Notes under the pieces: model-generated | The model's input: the letters and a program-made list of their open reading frames with translations, nothing else | Databases searched by the model: none | Told to the model about the DNA's origin: nothing | Made by a program: the position numbers and the translations under genes | Assembly: GCA_963753115.1 (NCBI GenBank) | Contig: CAVWBB010000034.1 | Coordinates: 1-64,000 of the forward strand | Reading direction: 5' to 3' | DNA length: 64,000 nt | DNA from: Bog-473 sp963753115 | GTDB taxonomy: Bacteria; Actinomycetota; Acidimicrobiia; Acidimicrobiales; RAAP-2 | In this document: positions 29,465 through 37,011 of the stretch, one piece after another | Position numbering within the stretch: the stretch's first letter is position 1 | How the letters are laid out: every line of letters starts with the position of its first letter

Positions 29465-29965
29465 ATGGTCGACGATGCCGTGCCTCATGTCGGGGGGTTT
29501 CATGGGCCGCAGGTGTGTGGGCTCGTGGGAATCTCGTACCGGCAGCTCGATTACTGGGCCCGCACGGGCCTGCTGCAACCGTCGCTGGCGACGGCAAAGG
29601 GCAGTGGCTCCCGGCGGGTCTACGCGTATTCGGACGTGCTCGAGCTCAAGGTGATCAAGCAGCTCCTCGACTCGGGTGTCTCTCTGCAGTCCGCCCGCCG
29701 GGCCGTGGAGTGCCTGCGTGAGGAGCTGGGCGCGGACCTGGCGTCGGCCAACCTCGTGTTGACCGGGAGCAGTTCGGTGCTCGCCCGCTCCAACGGCGAG
29801 GTCGTCGATCTGCTGGCCGGAGGCCAGGGCGTGTTCAACATCGTGCCGTTGGCCGGCGTGGTGGAGGAGCTGGACGCCGACATCGTGAGCCTCGCCGCCG
29901 CCAAGGCCAAGCCCGCCGCGACGCGTCCGGCCCGAGTGCAGGCAGCACGGGCCTCCGGGGAGTGA
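29465..29965 (+). CDS. MerR-family transcriptional regulator (Rv1830-like)
   Basis: Winged-helix regulator. The DNA-binding part reads CGLVGISYRQLDYWARTGLL followed by GSRRVYAYSDVLELKVIKQL, then a dimerisation helix. The C-terminal part (SSVLARSNGEVVDLLAGGQG, VFNIVPLAGVVEELD) matches the MerR protein that in mycobacteria sits beside the bifunctional nuclease gene. ATG at 29465 follows GGGAGG at a good distance. About 166 residues. Here it stands 12 kb from ftsR and the nuclease, and its stop overlaps the next gene. Confidence 0.85.
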   Translation: MVDDAVPHVGGFHGPQVCGLVGISYRQLDYWARTGLLQPSLATAKGSGSRRVYAYSDVLELKVIKQLLDSGVSLQSARRAVECLREELGADLASANLVLTGSSSVLARSNGEVVDLLAGGQGVFNIVPLAGVVEELDADIVSLAAAKAKPAATRPARVQAARASGE

Positions 29966-30351
29966 CCGCGGCGGACCCAGCGCGTGTCGGGCGCATCCAC
30001 CATCCGGCTTGCGTCCCCGCTGGCCAGGTCCGCTTCGCCCATCCCTCTGAACGGCTCTTCGCCACCCTGCTGGACCTGTCGGGGGAGCGCTGGGAATACG
30101 AGCCGGTGGAGTTCCCCTTGGCCTGGGACAGCAACGGCTCGCCCGTGTCCGGGTTCCGCCCGGACTTCTACCTGCCGTGTCGCGGCATGTTCATCGAGCT
30201 CACCACGGCCGACCAGCGGCTCGTCACTCGCAAGAACCGCAAGGTGCGGCGCATGCGCGAGCTCTATCCCGAAGTGCCAATCACCATCGTGTACCAGCGC
30301 GACTTCAATTCCATGATCGCGTCACACGGTTTGCTCTCCGGAGCCGCCTAA
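29962..30351 (+). CDS. Small PD-(D/E)XK nuclease-like hypothetical protein
   Basis: 129 residues. The central SGFRPDFYLPCRGMFIELTT resembles the PD-x(n)-(E)-x-K core of small endonuclease-fold proteins, preceded by a conserved-looking helix, HPSERLFATLLDLSGERWEY. A basic helix (RLVTRKNRKVRRMRELYPEV) and a final strand (ITIVYQRDF) follow. The lysine of the ExK motif is a threonine here, so activity is doubtful. It overlaps the MerR stop by four bases and ends 9 bases before gcvT. Confidence 0.55.
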   Translation: MTAADPARVGRIHHPACVPAGQVRFAHPSERLFATLLDLSGERWEYEPVEFPLAWDSNGSPVSGFRPDFYLPCRGMFIELTTADQRLVTRKNRKVRRMRELYPEVPITIVYQRDFNSMIASHGLLSGAA

Positions 30352-30360
30352 TCTGATCGG

Positions 30361-31458
30361 GTGCACGCCGAGGACAGGGTCGCCGCCAAGCACCGGGTTT
30401 CACCGCTCCATGCGGCGCACCTCGCGCTCGGGGCCAAGATGGTCCCTTTCGGCGGTTGGGAGATGCCGCTCGCCTATCCGACGGGGACGGTGGCCGAGCA
30501 CCGAGCCTGTCGCACCGCGGCAGTCGCCTTCGACGTCAGCCACCTCGGCACCGTGCGCGTCCAGGGCGGAGACGCGTTCGGCCATCTGCAGCACTCGTTG
30601 AGCAACGACCTCACCCGGGTGCACCCGGGGCGGGCCCAGTACACCCATCTCCTCGACGAGGACGGGTTCGTGGTCGACGACATCATCGTGTGGTGGGTCG
30701 ACGACGAACGGTTCGACGTCATGCCGAACGCCTCGAACACCACCGATGTCGTTGCGGCCATCGGCGGCAGCGACGTCACCGACGAACGGGCCGTGATCGC
30801 GGTGCAGGGCCCGGAAGCGCGGACCCGCCTGGCGCAGGTCGCGCCCGAGGCCGCCGGGGTGCACCGCTTCTCCGTCGACCGTTTCGAATGGGCCGGCGCC
30901 ACCTGCCTGGTGGCCGGCACCGGCTACACGGGGGAGGACGGCGTCGAATGTGCCGTCCCCGCCCACGTGGCACCTGCGTTCTGGGACGCCGTCCTCGGCC
31001 AGGGGATCGCCCCGGCAGGTTTGGGCGCCCGTGACACGCTGCGTCTCGAGGCGGGGCTCCCGCTGCACGGCCACGAGCTGGGACCCGGCATCACCCCGCT
31101 CCAGGCCGGCCTGGGCTGGGTCGTCGGTTGGGACAAGGGGGATTTCACCGGACGCGCGGCATTGGAAGAGGAGAAGGCGACGGGTCCCGCCCGGCGCCTG
31201 CGGGGCATCGTCGCCGACGGTCGCCAGCCCCTGCGCGACGGGTCACTGCTCTGTGAAGGCGCGGACCAGGTCGGCATCCTGACCAGCGGCAACTTCTCGC
31301 CGATGCGCGAGCGGGGCATCGGGCTGGGCTTCGTCGACGCCGACGCCCGCCTGCTGGAGGGGGACACCATCACTGTCGTCCAGCGCGGCCGCGAGCTCCC
31401 TGCCCGTCTCGTGCGCCCACCGTTGTGGCCTGTCCGCGACGAAGAAGAGAGCGAATAG
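30361..31458 (+). CDS. gcvT: Glycine cleavage system T protein (aminomethyltransferase)
   Basis: Transfers the methylene group from aminomethyl-H-protein to tetrahydrofolate, releasing ammonia. Family stretches are MVPFGGWEMPLAYPTGTVAE, VAFDVSHLGTVRVQG, RAQYTHLLDEDGFVVDDIIV, GLGARDTLRLEAGLPLHGHE and TSGNFSPMRERGIGLGFV. 365 residues, GTG start. It lies upstream of gcvP with a tandem glycine riboswitch between them, so gcvP but not gcvT is under riboswitch control. Confidence 0.95.
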   Translation: MHAEDRVAAKHRVSPLHAAHLALGAKMVPFGGWEMPLAYPTGTVAEHRACRTAAVAFDVSHLGTVRVQGGDAFGHLQHSLSNDLTRVHPGRAQYTHLLDEDGFVVDDIIVWWVDDERFDVMPNASNTTDVVAAIGGSDVTDERAVIAVQGPEARTRLAQVAPEAAGVHRFSVDRFEWAGATCLVAGTGYTGEDGVECAVPAHVAPAFWDAVLGQGIAPAGLGARDTLRLEAGLPLHGHELGPGITPLQAGLGWVVGWDKGDFTGRAALEEEKATGPARRLRGIVADGRQPLRDGSLLCEGADQVGILTSGNFSPMRERGIGLGFVDADARLLEGDTITVVQRGRELPARLVRPPLWPVRDEEESE

Positions 31459-31530
31459 TTCGCCGCTCCAGAACCGGCCTGTCCTGGTCGGTCCGGTAGT
31501 GTGGGCCCCACAACTGAATACGCCGTTTGA

Positions 31531-31728
31531 ACCGGAGCGCCAGAGTCCCCGCAGCACGCAGTCGAGGGGACGCCGGAGGAGCAACTCTCCCCGAGAAACT
31601 CTCAGGCCGACATACCGCTTCGGTGAGGCAACTCTGGAAAGCGGGCGCCCGTCGTCCGCACCGAAGGTGGAAGCCGTGCAGGTCGCGGTGAGGCTCTCAG
31701 GTCCAGTGACAGAGCGGGGAGGACGCCC
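31531..31728 (+). promoter_or_regulatory. Tandem glycine riboswitch
   Basis: Two successive glycine-aptamer cores lie between gcvT and gcvP. Aptamer 1 (about 31533-31640) has GACGCCGGAGGAGCAACTCTCC, written as GACGCCGGAGG plus AGCAACTCTCC, then AAACTCTCAGGC and GAGGCAACTCTGG. Aptamer 2 (about 31641-31728) has CACCGAAGGTGGAAGCC, GAGGCTCTCAGGTCCAGTGA and CAGAGCGGGGAGG. The linker is very short, as in known tandem glycine switches. It probably raises gcvP expression when glycine is abundant. The expression platform was not resolved. Confidence 0.85.
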
Positions 31729-31769
31729 AACAGTTCCGCGCGACGAGTGGAACACGTGAGGAGATCCCC

Positions 31770-34647
31770 GTGAGCACACAGCGCCCAGGCGACCGAACCG
31801 AAGCACTCGAGCCCTTCGAGCAGTTCCTCCGCCGTCACGTGGGGCCCTCCGACGAAGAGCAGGCGGGGATGCTCAAGGTCCTCGGCTACGAGACGCTCGA
31901 CGACCTCGTCGATGCCGCGGTGCCGGGCAGCGTGCGCAGCCTCGGCACGCTCGACCTCCCGCCGGCCCTGTCAGAGCACCAGGTCCTCGACGAGCTCCGA
32001 CGGCTCGCCGCCACCAACACCATCGCTGAGCCGATGATCGGACTCGGGTACTCCGGGACCATCACGCCGGGCGTCATCCGGCGCAACGTCCTGGAAAGCC
32101 CGGCCTGGTACACGGCCTACACGCCGTACCAGCCCGAGATCAGCCAAGGTCGCCTGGAAGCGCTCCTCAATTTCCAGACGATGGTGAGCGACCTCACCGG
32201 GCTCCAGACGGCGAACGCGTCCCTGCTGGACGAGAGCACGGCGGTGGCCGAGGCGGTCACGCTCATGCGCCGTCGCGCCACCAACGATTCGAACCGGGTG
32301 ATCGTCGACGCTGACTGCCTGCCGCAGACGATCGCCGTGCTGGCCACGCGCCTCGCGCCCCTCGGCATCGCTCTCGACGTGGTCGACCTCGACGCGGGAG
32401 CCCCTTCCGGCGACTACTTCGGCATGGTGCAGCAGTACCCCGGGTGCTCCGGCCGCATCCGCGACTTCGGGGCGCTGACCGAGACGGCGCACGCCAAGGG
32501 AGCCCTGGTCACCGTGGCCACGGACCTCCTCGCCCTGACGCTGTTGCAGCCGCCGGGGGAGTGGGGGGCCGACGTCGCCGTCGGCTCGTCCCAGCGGTTC
32601 GGCGTGCCGCTCTGGTACGGCGGCCCCCATGCCGCCTTCATGGCGATCAAGAGCGGGTTGGAGCGCGACCTGCCGGGCCGACTCGTCGGGCTCTCGATCG
32701 ACGCCGAGGAGCGCCCCGCCTATCGGCTGGCGCTGCAGACGCGCGAGCAGCACATCCGCCGGGAGAAGGCCACCTCGAACATCTGCACCGCCCAGGTCCT
32801 CTTGGCGGTGGTGGCCTCCATGTACGCGGTGTACCACGGCGCCGATGGATTGCGCGGCATTGCCCGTCGCGTCCACGGGCGTGCGGCCGACCTGGCCGCA
32901 CGCTTGCAGGGCGCCGGCTTCACGCTCGTCCACCCCGAGTTCTTCGACACGGTGGTCGTCGAGGCGCCCGGTCGGGCGGGGGCGATCGTGGCCGCGGCCG
33001 CCGGGAGCGGCGTGCTCCTGCGCCTGGTCGACGGCGATCACGTCGGCGTCTCGTGCGGCGAGACCACGACGACAGCGCACCTCGAGGCGGTGCTCGGGGC
33101 CTTCGGCGTCCCCGATGCCGGCGTCGGTGCCACTTCCGACACAGTCTCCGCCCTGCCTGAGACGCTCCTGCGCCGGGGCCCGATCCTCACCCACCCCGTG
33201 TTCTCCGAGCACCACTCGGAGACGGCGATGTTGCGCTACCTGCGCCGTCTTTCGGACAAGGACTTTGCGCTCGACCGGGGCATGATCCCGCTGGGCTCCT
33301 GCACCATGAAGTTGAACGCCACGACCGAGATGGAGCCGGTCGGACTGCCCGGCTTCGCCGACATCCACCCGTTCGCCCCGCTGGAGAGCACGCCGGGCTA
33401 CCTGTCGCTCATCGACGAGTTGGAGGACTGGCTGGCGCGGGTGACCGGCTACGCCAAGGTGTCCGTCCAGCCGAACGCGGGGAGCCAAGGGTGAGCTCGC
33501 CGGGTTGTTGGCCATTGCGGCCTACCACCGTTCGCGGGGCGACGAGGGACGCACCGTCTGCCTCATCCCGTCGAGTGCGCACGGCACCAACGCAGCCTCG
33601 GCCGTCATGGCCGGCATGCGCGTCGTGGTGGTGGGCGCGCTCAGTGACGGGACGGTCGATCTCGAGGACCTCCGACGCAAGTGCGAAGAGCATGCTGAGC
33701 GCCTGGCCGCCATCATGGTGACGTACCCCTCGACGCACGGGGTGTACGAGGAAGGCATCAGCGACATGTGCGCACTGGTCCACCAGCACGGCGGCCAGGT
33801 CTACATCGACGGGGCGAATCTCAACGCGCTCCTGGGCCTCGCTGAGCCCGGACAGTTCGGTGGCGACGTCTCGCATCTGAACCTGCACAAGACGTTCTGT
33901 ATCCCGCACGGCGGGGGAGGTCCCGGTGTCGGGCCGGTGGCCGTCGCCGAGCACCTGGTGCCGTTCCTCCCGTCGCATCCGCTGCACCCACGCCGGGAGC
34001 AGCGTGAAGGGATCGGACCGGTCAGCGGAGCGCCCTACGGCAGCGCCGGGATCCTGGCCATCAGCTGGGCCTACATCCGCCTGCTGTCGGGCGAGGGGTT
34101 GGCGCACGCCACCAAGTCAGCCGTGCTGGCCGCCAACTACGTTGCGGCCCGCCTGGCTCCGTCGTACCCGATTCTCTACACGGGGAAGCACGCCCTCGTG
34201 GCCCACGAGTGCATCCTCGATCTGCGGCCGCTGACCAAGGCGACCGGGGTCACCGTCGACGACGTGGCCAAGCGCCTCATCGACTACGGCTTTCACGCGC
34301 CGACCGTGAGCTTTCCCGTGGCGGGGACGCTCATGGTGGAGCCGACGGAGAGCGAGGACGTGGCCGAGCTCGATCGCTTCTGCGACGCCATGATCGCCAT
34401 TCGGAGCGAGGTCGAGGAGGTGGCCGGCGGTCGCTGGGCCGTCGAGGACAGCCCGTTGCGCGGGGCACCGCACACCGCGGCCGGACTCGTCTCGGCGTGG
34501 GAGCGCGCCTACGACCGTGAGACGGCGGTCTTCCCGGCCGGGCAGACCGCCGCCAAGTACTGGCCACCGGTGGCCCGGATCAACCAGGCCTACGGGGACC
34601 GCAACCTCGTGTGCTCGTGCCCACCCCCGGAGGCCTTCGCCGACTGA
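31770..34647 (+). CDS. gcvP: Glycine dehydrogenase (decarboxylating), P protein; frame change at about 33497
   Basis: PLP enzyme that decarboxylates glycine onto the lipoyl arm of GcvH. GTG at 31770 follows AGGAGA. The N-terminal half includes MIGLGYSGTITPGVIRRNVL, YTAYTPYQPEISQGRLEALL and LGSCTMKLNATTEM. The C-terminal half includes GANLNALLGLAEPG and the PLP lysine in LNLHKTFCIPHGGGGPG. The frame breaks at CCAAGGGTGAGCTC, where one G too many turns NAGSQGELAG into a stop. Joined length is about 958 residues, the normal single-chain P protein. A one-base homopolymer error is likely. Confidence 0.9.
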
Positions 34648-34761
34648 GGCTGTCGTGCAGCCCGCCGGGCCGATGACCTTGTCAAGACAGTGTCGTTGGC
34701 TGCCGAGAAGGGCGAGAAGGGTTCGTTGCCCTTCGGGTCCGGACGAGCGGAGGAGCCGACC

Positions 34762-35241
34762 ATGCCGACGATCACCTCGAGCGTGGCCGGAAAGCCGCCG
34801 GGTGCGCTCCTCCTCGGCACCGCCGCGCTGACCGCAGCACTCCTGGGTGTCGCGGTGGCCGGTGGCGGGCCACCGGCCGCGGCGAGCACAGGATCGACCT
34901 CGACGACGGTGGTGACGGTTCCCCCCGCTGTGCGGACCGAGCTCAAGGACGCACAGGCGGATCTTGCGAAGCTCGATGCGGTGATCGCCGGCGAGGAGAA
35001 GCAGCAGAAGGCGGCGCAGGCGGAGCTGGCGACCGTGGAGAAGGACGTGAAGGACGGCCAACTGGGGGCGGCGGGTCCAGACGAGGTGTCCGCCGCCATC
35101 GGGCGGCTGTTCAGCTCGCACGCGCAGGAGTACGCGGCCCTCGCTGCGCAGGCGTCCGCCTTCCATGAGCAATTCATGCAGGCGCTCGCCGCCGCCGGCA
35201 GCGCCTACGCGGCAACGGAGGCCGCTACAGCCACGCCGTGA
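34762..35241 (+). CDS. Exported or membrane-anchored protein with a PE-family-like domain
   Basis: 159 residues from the ATG at 34762, which follows GGAGGAG. An N-terminal hydrophobic segment (ALLLGTAALTAALLGVAVAG) suggests export or anchoring. It is followed by a charged helix with coiled-coil character (LKDAQADLAKLDAVIAGEEK). The C-terminal 55 residues closely match the mycobacterial PE domain: DEVSAAIGRLFSSHAQEYAA, then LAAQASAFHEQFMQALAAA and SAYAATEAATA. The upstream helix (PPAVRTELKDAQADLAKL) sits where the PE motif helix would be. No PPE or ESX gene is nearby. Function unknown. Confidence 0.75.
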   Translation: MPTITSSVAGKPPGALLLGTAALTAALLGVAVAGGGPPAAASTGSTSTTVVTVPPAVRTELKDAQADLAKLDAVIAGEEKQQKAAQAELATVEKDVKDGQLGAAGPDEVSAAIGRLFSSHAQEYAALAAQASAFHEQFMQALAAAGSAYAATEAATATP

Positions 35242-35617
35242 GGGCGATGCCGACCGCGGCAGAAGCGAGGCACACGCCGAGTCCGCCCAACGTGTAGAGC
35301 ACCGCCGTGGTGCGATGGCCCGTGTGGAGGAGATGGATCGTCTCCCAGCTCGCGGTCGACCAGGTGGTGTAGCCACCGCACAACCCCGTCCCGACGATGG
35401 CGAGGAGGTGCGTCCCGAGGCCGTGGTAGAGGGAGAGGCCGGTCAGGATCCCGAGGAGAAGTGACCCCGACGCGTTGACCAGCATGGTGCCGAGCGGGAG
35501 GGGGTCGGGCCGTCGAAGGCCGACGTGATGGATGACCAGGGCCCGCAACGTGGCGCCCGCACCGCCGGCCAAGGCGACGATGAGAGCGAGGCCGAGCGTG
35601 GGGGAGTGGGCGCTCAC
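35225..35617 (-). CDS. crcB: Fluoride ion channel CrcB/Fluc, second subunit
   Basis: Four-helix fluoride exporter subunit of 130 residues from the GTG at 35617. Family pattern: GGAGATLRALVIHHVG, LGTMLVNASGSLLLGIL, then GTGLCGGYTTWSTASWETIH, which includes the central GGYTTWST motif. It overlaps the upstream crcB by GTGA. Two adjacent crcB genes usually encode a heterodimeric or dual-topology channel. Its 3' end overlaps the end of the convergent PE-like gene by 17 bases. Confidence 0.92.
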   Translation of the reverse strand: MSAHSPTLGLALIVALAGGAGATLRALVIHHVGLRRPDPLPLGTMLVNASGSLLLGILTGLSLYHGLGTHLLAIVGTGLCGGYTTWSTASWETIHLLHTGHRTTAVLYTLGGLGVCLASAAVGIALTAWL

Positions 35618-36090
35618 GCCGGCACCATGCGACGGCCCAGCGCGTGGCCGATGACGACGAGCAACAGGCCCCCGACGACCGTCGCCGCCAGATACGCCCC
35701 ACATGTCACGATGTCGCCGTTCTTGGCGAGCAGCGTGGCTTCGACGGTGAGCGTGGAGTACGTGGTCCACCCTCCGAGGAAGCCGACGACGAGGACAGGC
35801 CGCAGCAGCGGTGCCCGCGGCCCGACATGCTCGGTCAGCGGGATCAGGAGCCCGATGGCCAAGGACCCGGAGAGGTTGACCAGCAGGGTCACCCAGGGGA
35901 ACCCACCGGTGGCGATCGGGTGGTGCGCCTCCAAGAGGTAGCGGCAGATGGTGCCGACGGCGCCTCCGACGAAGACCGCCAGCAGTGTGGAGCCTGACAG
36001 CGTGATCGGGGGGAGTGTGGGCTCGTCGAGAAGATCAGCCTCGGATCGCGCGAGTTCGGGTTCCTGTGGCTGTTGTGGGTCTACGTCCAT
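35614..36090 (-). CDS. crcB: Fluoride ion channel CrcB/Fluc, first subunit
   Basis: Partner fluoride channel subunit. It has an acidic N-terminal tail of about 30 residues (DPQQPQEPELARSEADLLDE), then FVGGAVGTICRYLLEAHHPI, WVTLLVNLSGSLAIGLLIPL and the GGWTTYSTLTVEATLL motif region. ATG at 36090 is favoured by GGGAGG seven bases upstream; an ATG at 36105 lies too close to the riboswitch end. Translation is coupled to the second crcB gene. A probable fluoride riboswitch precedes it. Confidence 0.92.
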   Translation of the reverse strand: MDVDPQQPQEPELARSEADLLDEPTLPPITLSGSTLLAVFVGGAVGTICRYLLEAHHPIATGGFPWVTLLVNLSGSLAIGLLIPLTEHVGPRAPLLRPVLVVGFLGGWTTYSTLTVEATLLAKNGDIVTCGAYLAATVVGGLLLVVIGHALGRRMVPA

Positions 36091-36111
36091 GGCCGGGCCT
36101 CCCATGCCGCC

Positions 36112-36179
36112 GCTCAGGAGCCATCAGCCATGTCGTTTCGGCGGTTCAGGGCATCGCCCCCCGGCGGGACCCATCGCCG
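36112..36179 (-). promoter_or_regulatory. Probable fluoride (crcB) riboswitch
   Basis: On the minus strand, just before crcB, the elements of the crcB RNA appear in order. They are GGCGATGGGTCCCGCC, a G-rich linker hairpin, AACCGCC, a short loop, and GGCTGATGGCTCCTGAG. The last matches the conserved TGATGRCTCCTA-type end of the fluoride aptamer. The pairing of GGGTCC with GGCTCC is imperfect by one position. The aptamer ends about 20 bases before the chosen crcB start, so control of translation initiation is possible. The gene context strongly supports the call. Confidence 0.7.
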
Positions 36180-36231
36180 GACGTCGTTTCGAAATTGTAG
36201 CCACCGACGCCCCCGGCGCCGGGCATCCCTT

Positions 36232-36981
36232 TCAGTCGAGGCGCGGTCCCGGGGCACGACGGAATTGGAAGGGCTCGCTGTCCCGCCCGGCGACGACGTA
36301 CCAGCACTGGCCCGTCGAGTCGGCGTCGAGGATGCGCTGGAACGCCGCCACGACGTCGGTCACCTCAATGATCGGGAATCCCATGTCGAGCAGCGTCTGC
36401 TCGGAGCCCTTGATGATGTTGGTGTAGGCGAACGACGGGCACAGTGCGTGAATGCGGATGCCTTCGGGCTCGTAGACCTGCCCGAGCGAGCGGGCCAGGC
36501 CCACTACCGCGTGTTTGTTTGCCGCATAAATCGGGTCGAAGGGGGTGGCGACGAGGCCGGCCATTGAGGCGGTCGCCACGATCGTCCCGCCGCCGCTGGC
36601 GATGAGGGCGGGCCGGGCCGCCGCAATGCCGTAGACGACGCCGTCGAGATTGATTGCCATCGATCGCCGGTAGGCCTCGGGGTCGAAGTCGTCACCCATA
36701 CCGCACCAGGAGGTGACGCCCGCATTGAGGTGCGCGATGTGGAGCCCGCCGAACGCCTCGACGGCGACCGCCACCGCGGCGGCGCTCGCCGCGGGGTCGG
36801 TCACGTCGGTCTGCACGAACCGGCCTCCGAGCTCATCGGCCACCGCCTTGCCCCGAGCGCTGTCGATGTCGGCGATCACGACGTGGGCCCCGCGGTCCGC
36901 CAAATGCCGGGCCACGCCCTCACCGATGCCGTTGCTCCCTCCGGTGATGAGGGCGACCTTGCCGTCGATGTCGAATGCCAT
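36232..36981 (-). CDS. Short-chain dehydrogenase/reductase
   Basis: NAD(P)-dependent oxidoreductase of the classical SDR type, 249 residues. Cofactor motif TGGSNGIGEGVA (about 14-25), NAG segment HLNAGVTSWCGMG, catalytic serine region ATASMAGLVATPFDP and YAANK with catalytic Tyr and Lys (about 165-170). The C-terminal PFQFRRAPGPRLD end is not diagnostic. Substrate unknown. It is a single gene, followed on the same strand by the crcB leader. Confidence 0.9.
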   Translation of the reverse strand: MAFDIDGKVALITGGSNGIGEGVARHLADRGAHVVIADIDSARGKAVADELGGRFVQTDVTDPAASAAAVAVAVEAFGGLHIAHLNAGVTSWCGMGDDFDPEAYRRSMAINLDGVVYGIAAARPALIASGGGTIVATASMAGLVATPFDPIYAANKHAVVGLARSLGQVYEPEGIRIHALCPSFAYTNIIKGSEQTLLDMGFPIIEVTDVVAAFQRILDADSTGQCWYVVAGRDSEPFQFRRAPGPRLD

Positions 36982-37011
36982 GTGCCCGATGGTAGGGGAA
37001 CGGCCCGACGT

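Noticed and set aside
33480..33510. gcvP as a two-subunit (gcvPA/gcvPB) system
   Set aside because: Removing one G restores a single frame through a conserved sequence, and the halves match the long single-chain P protein.
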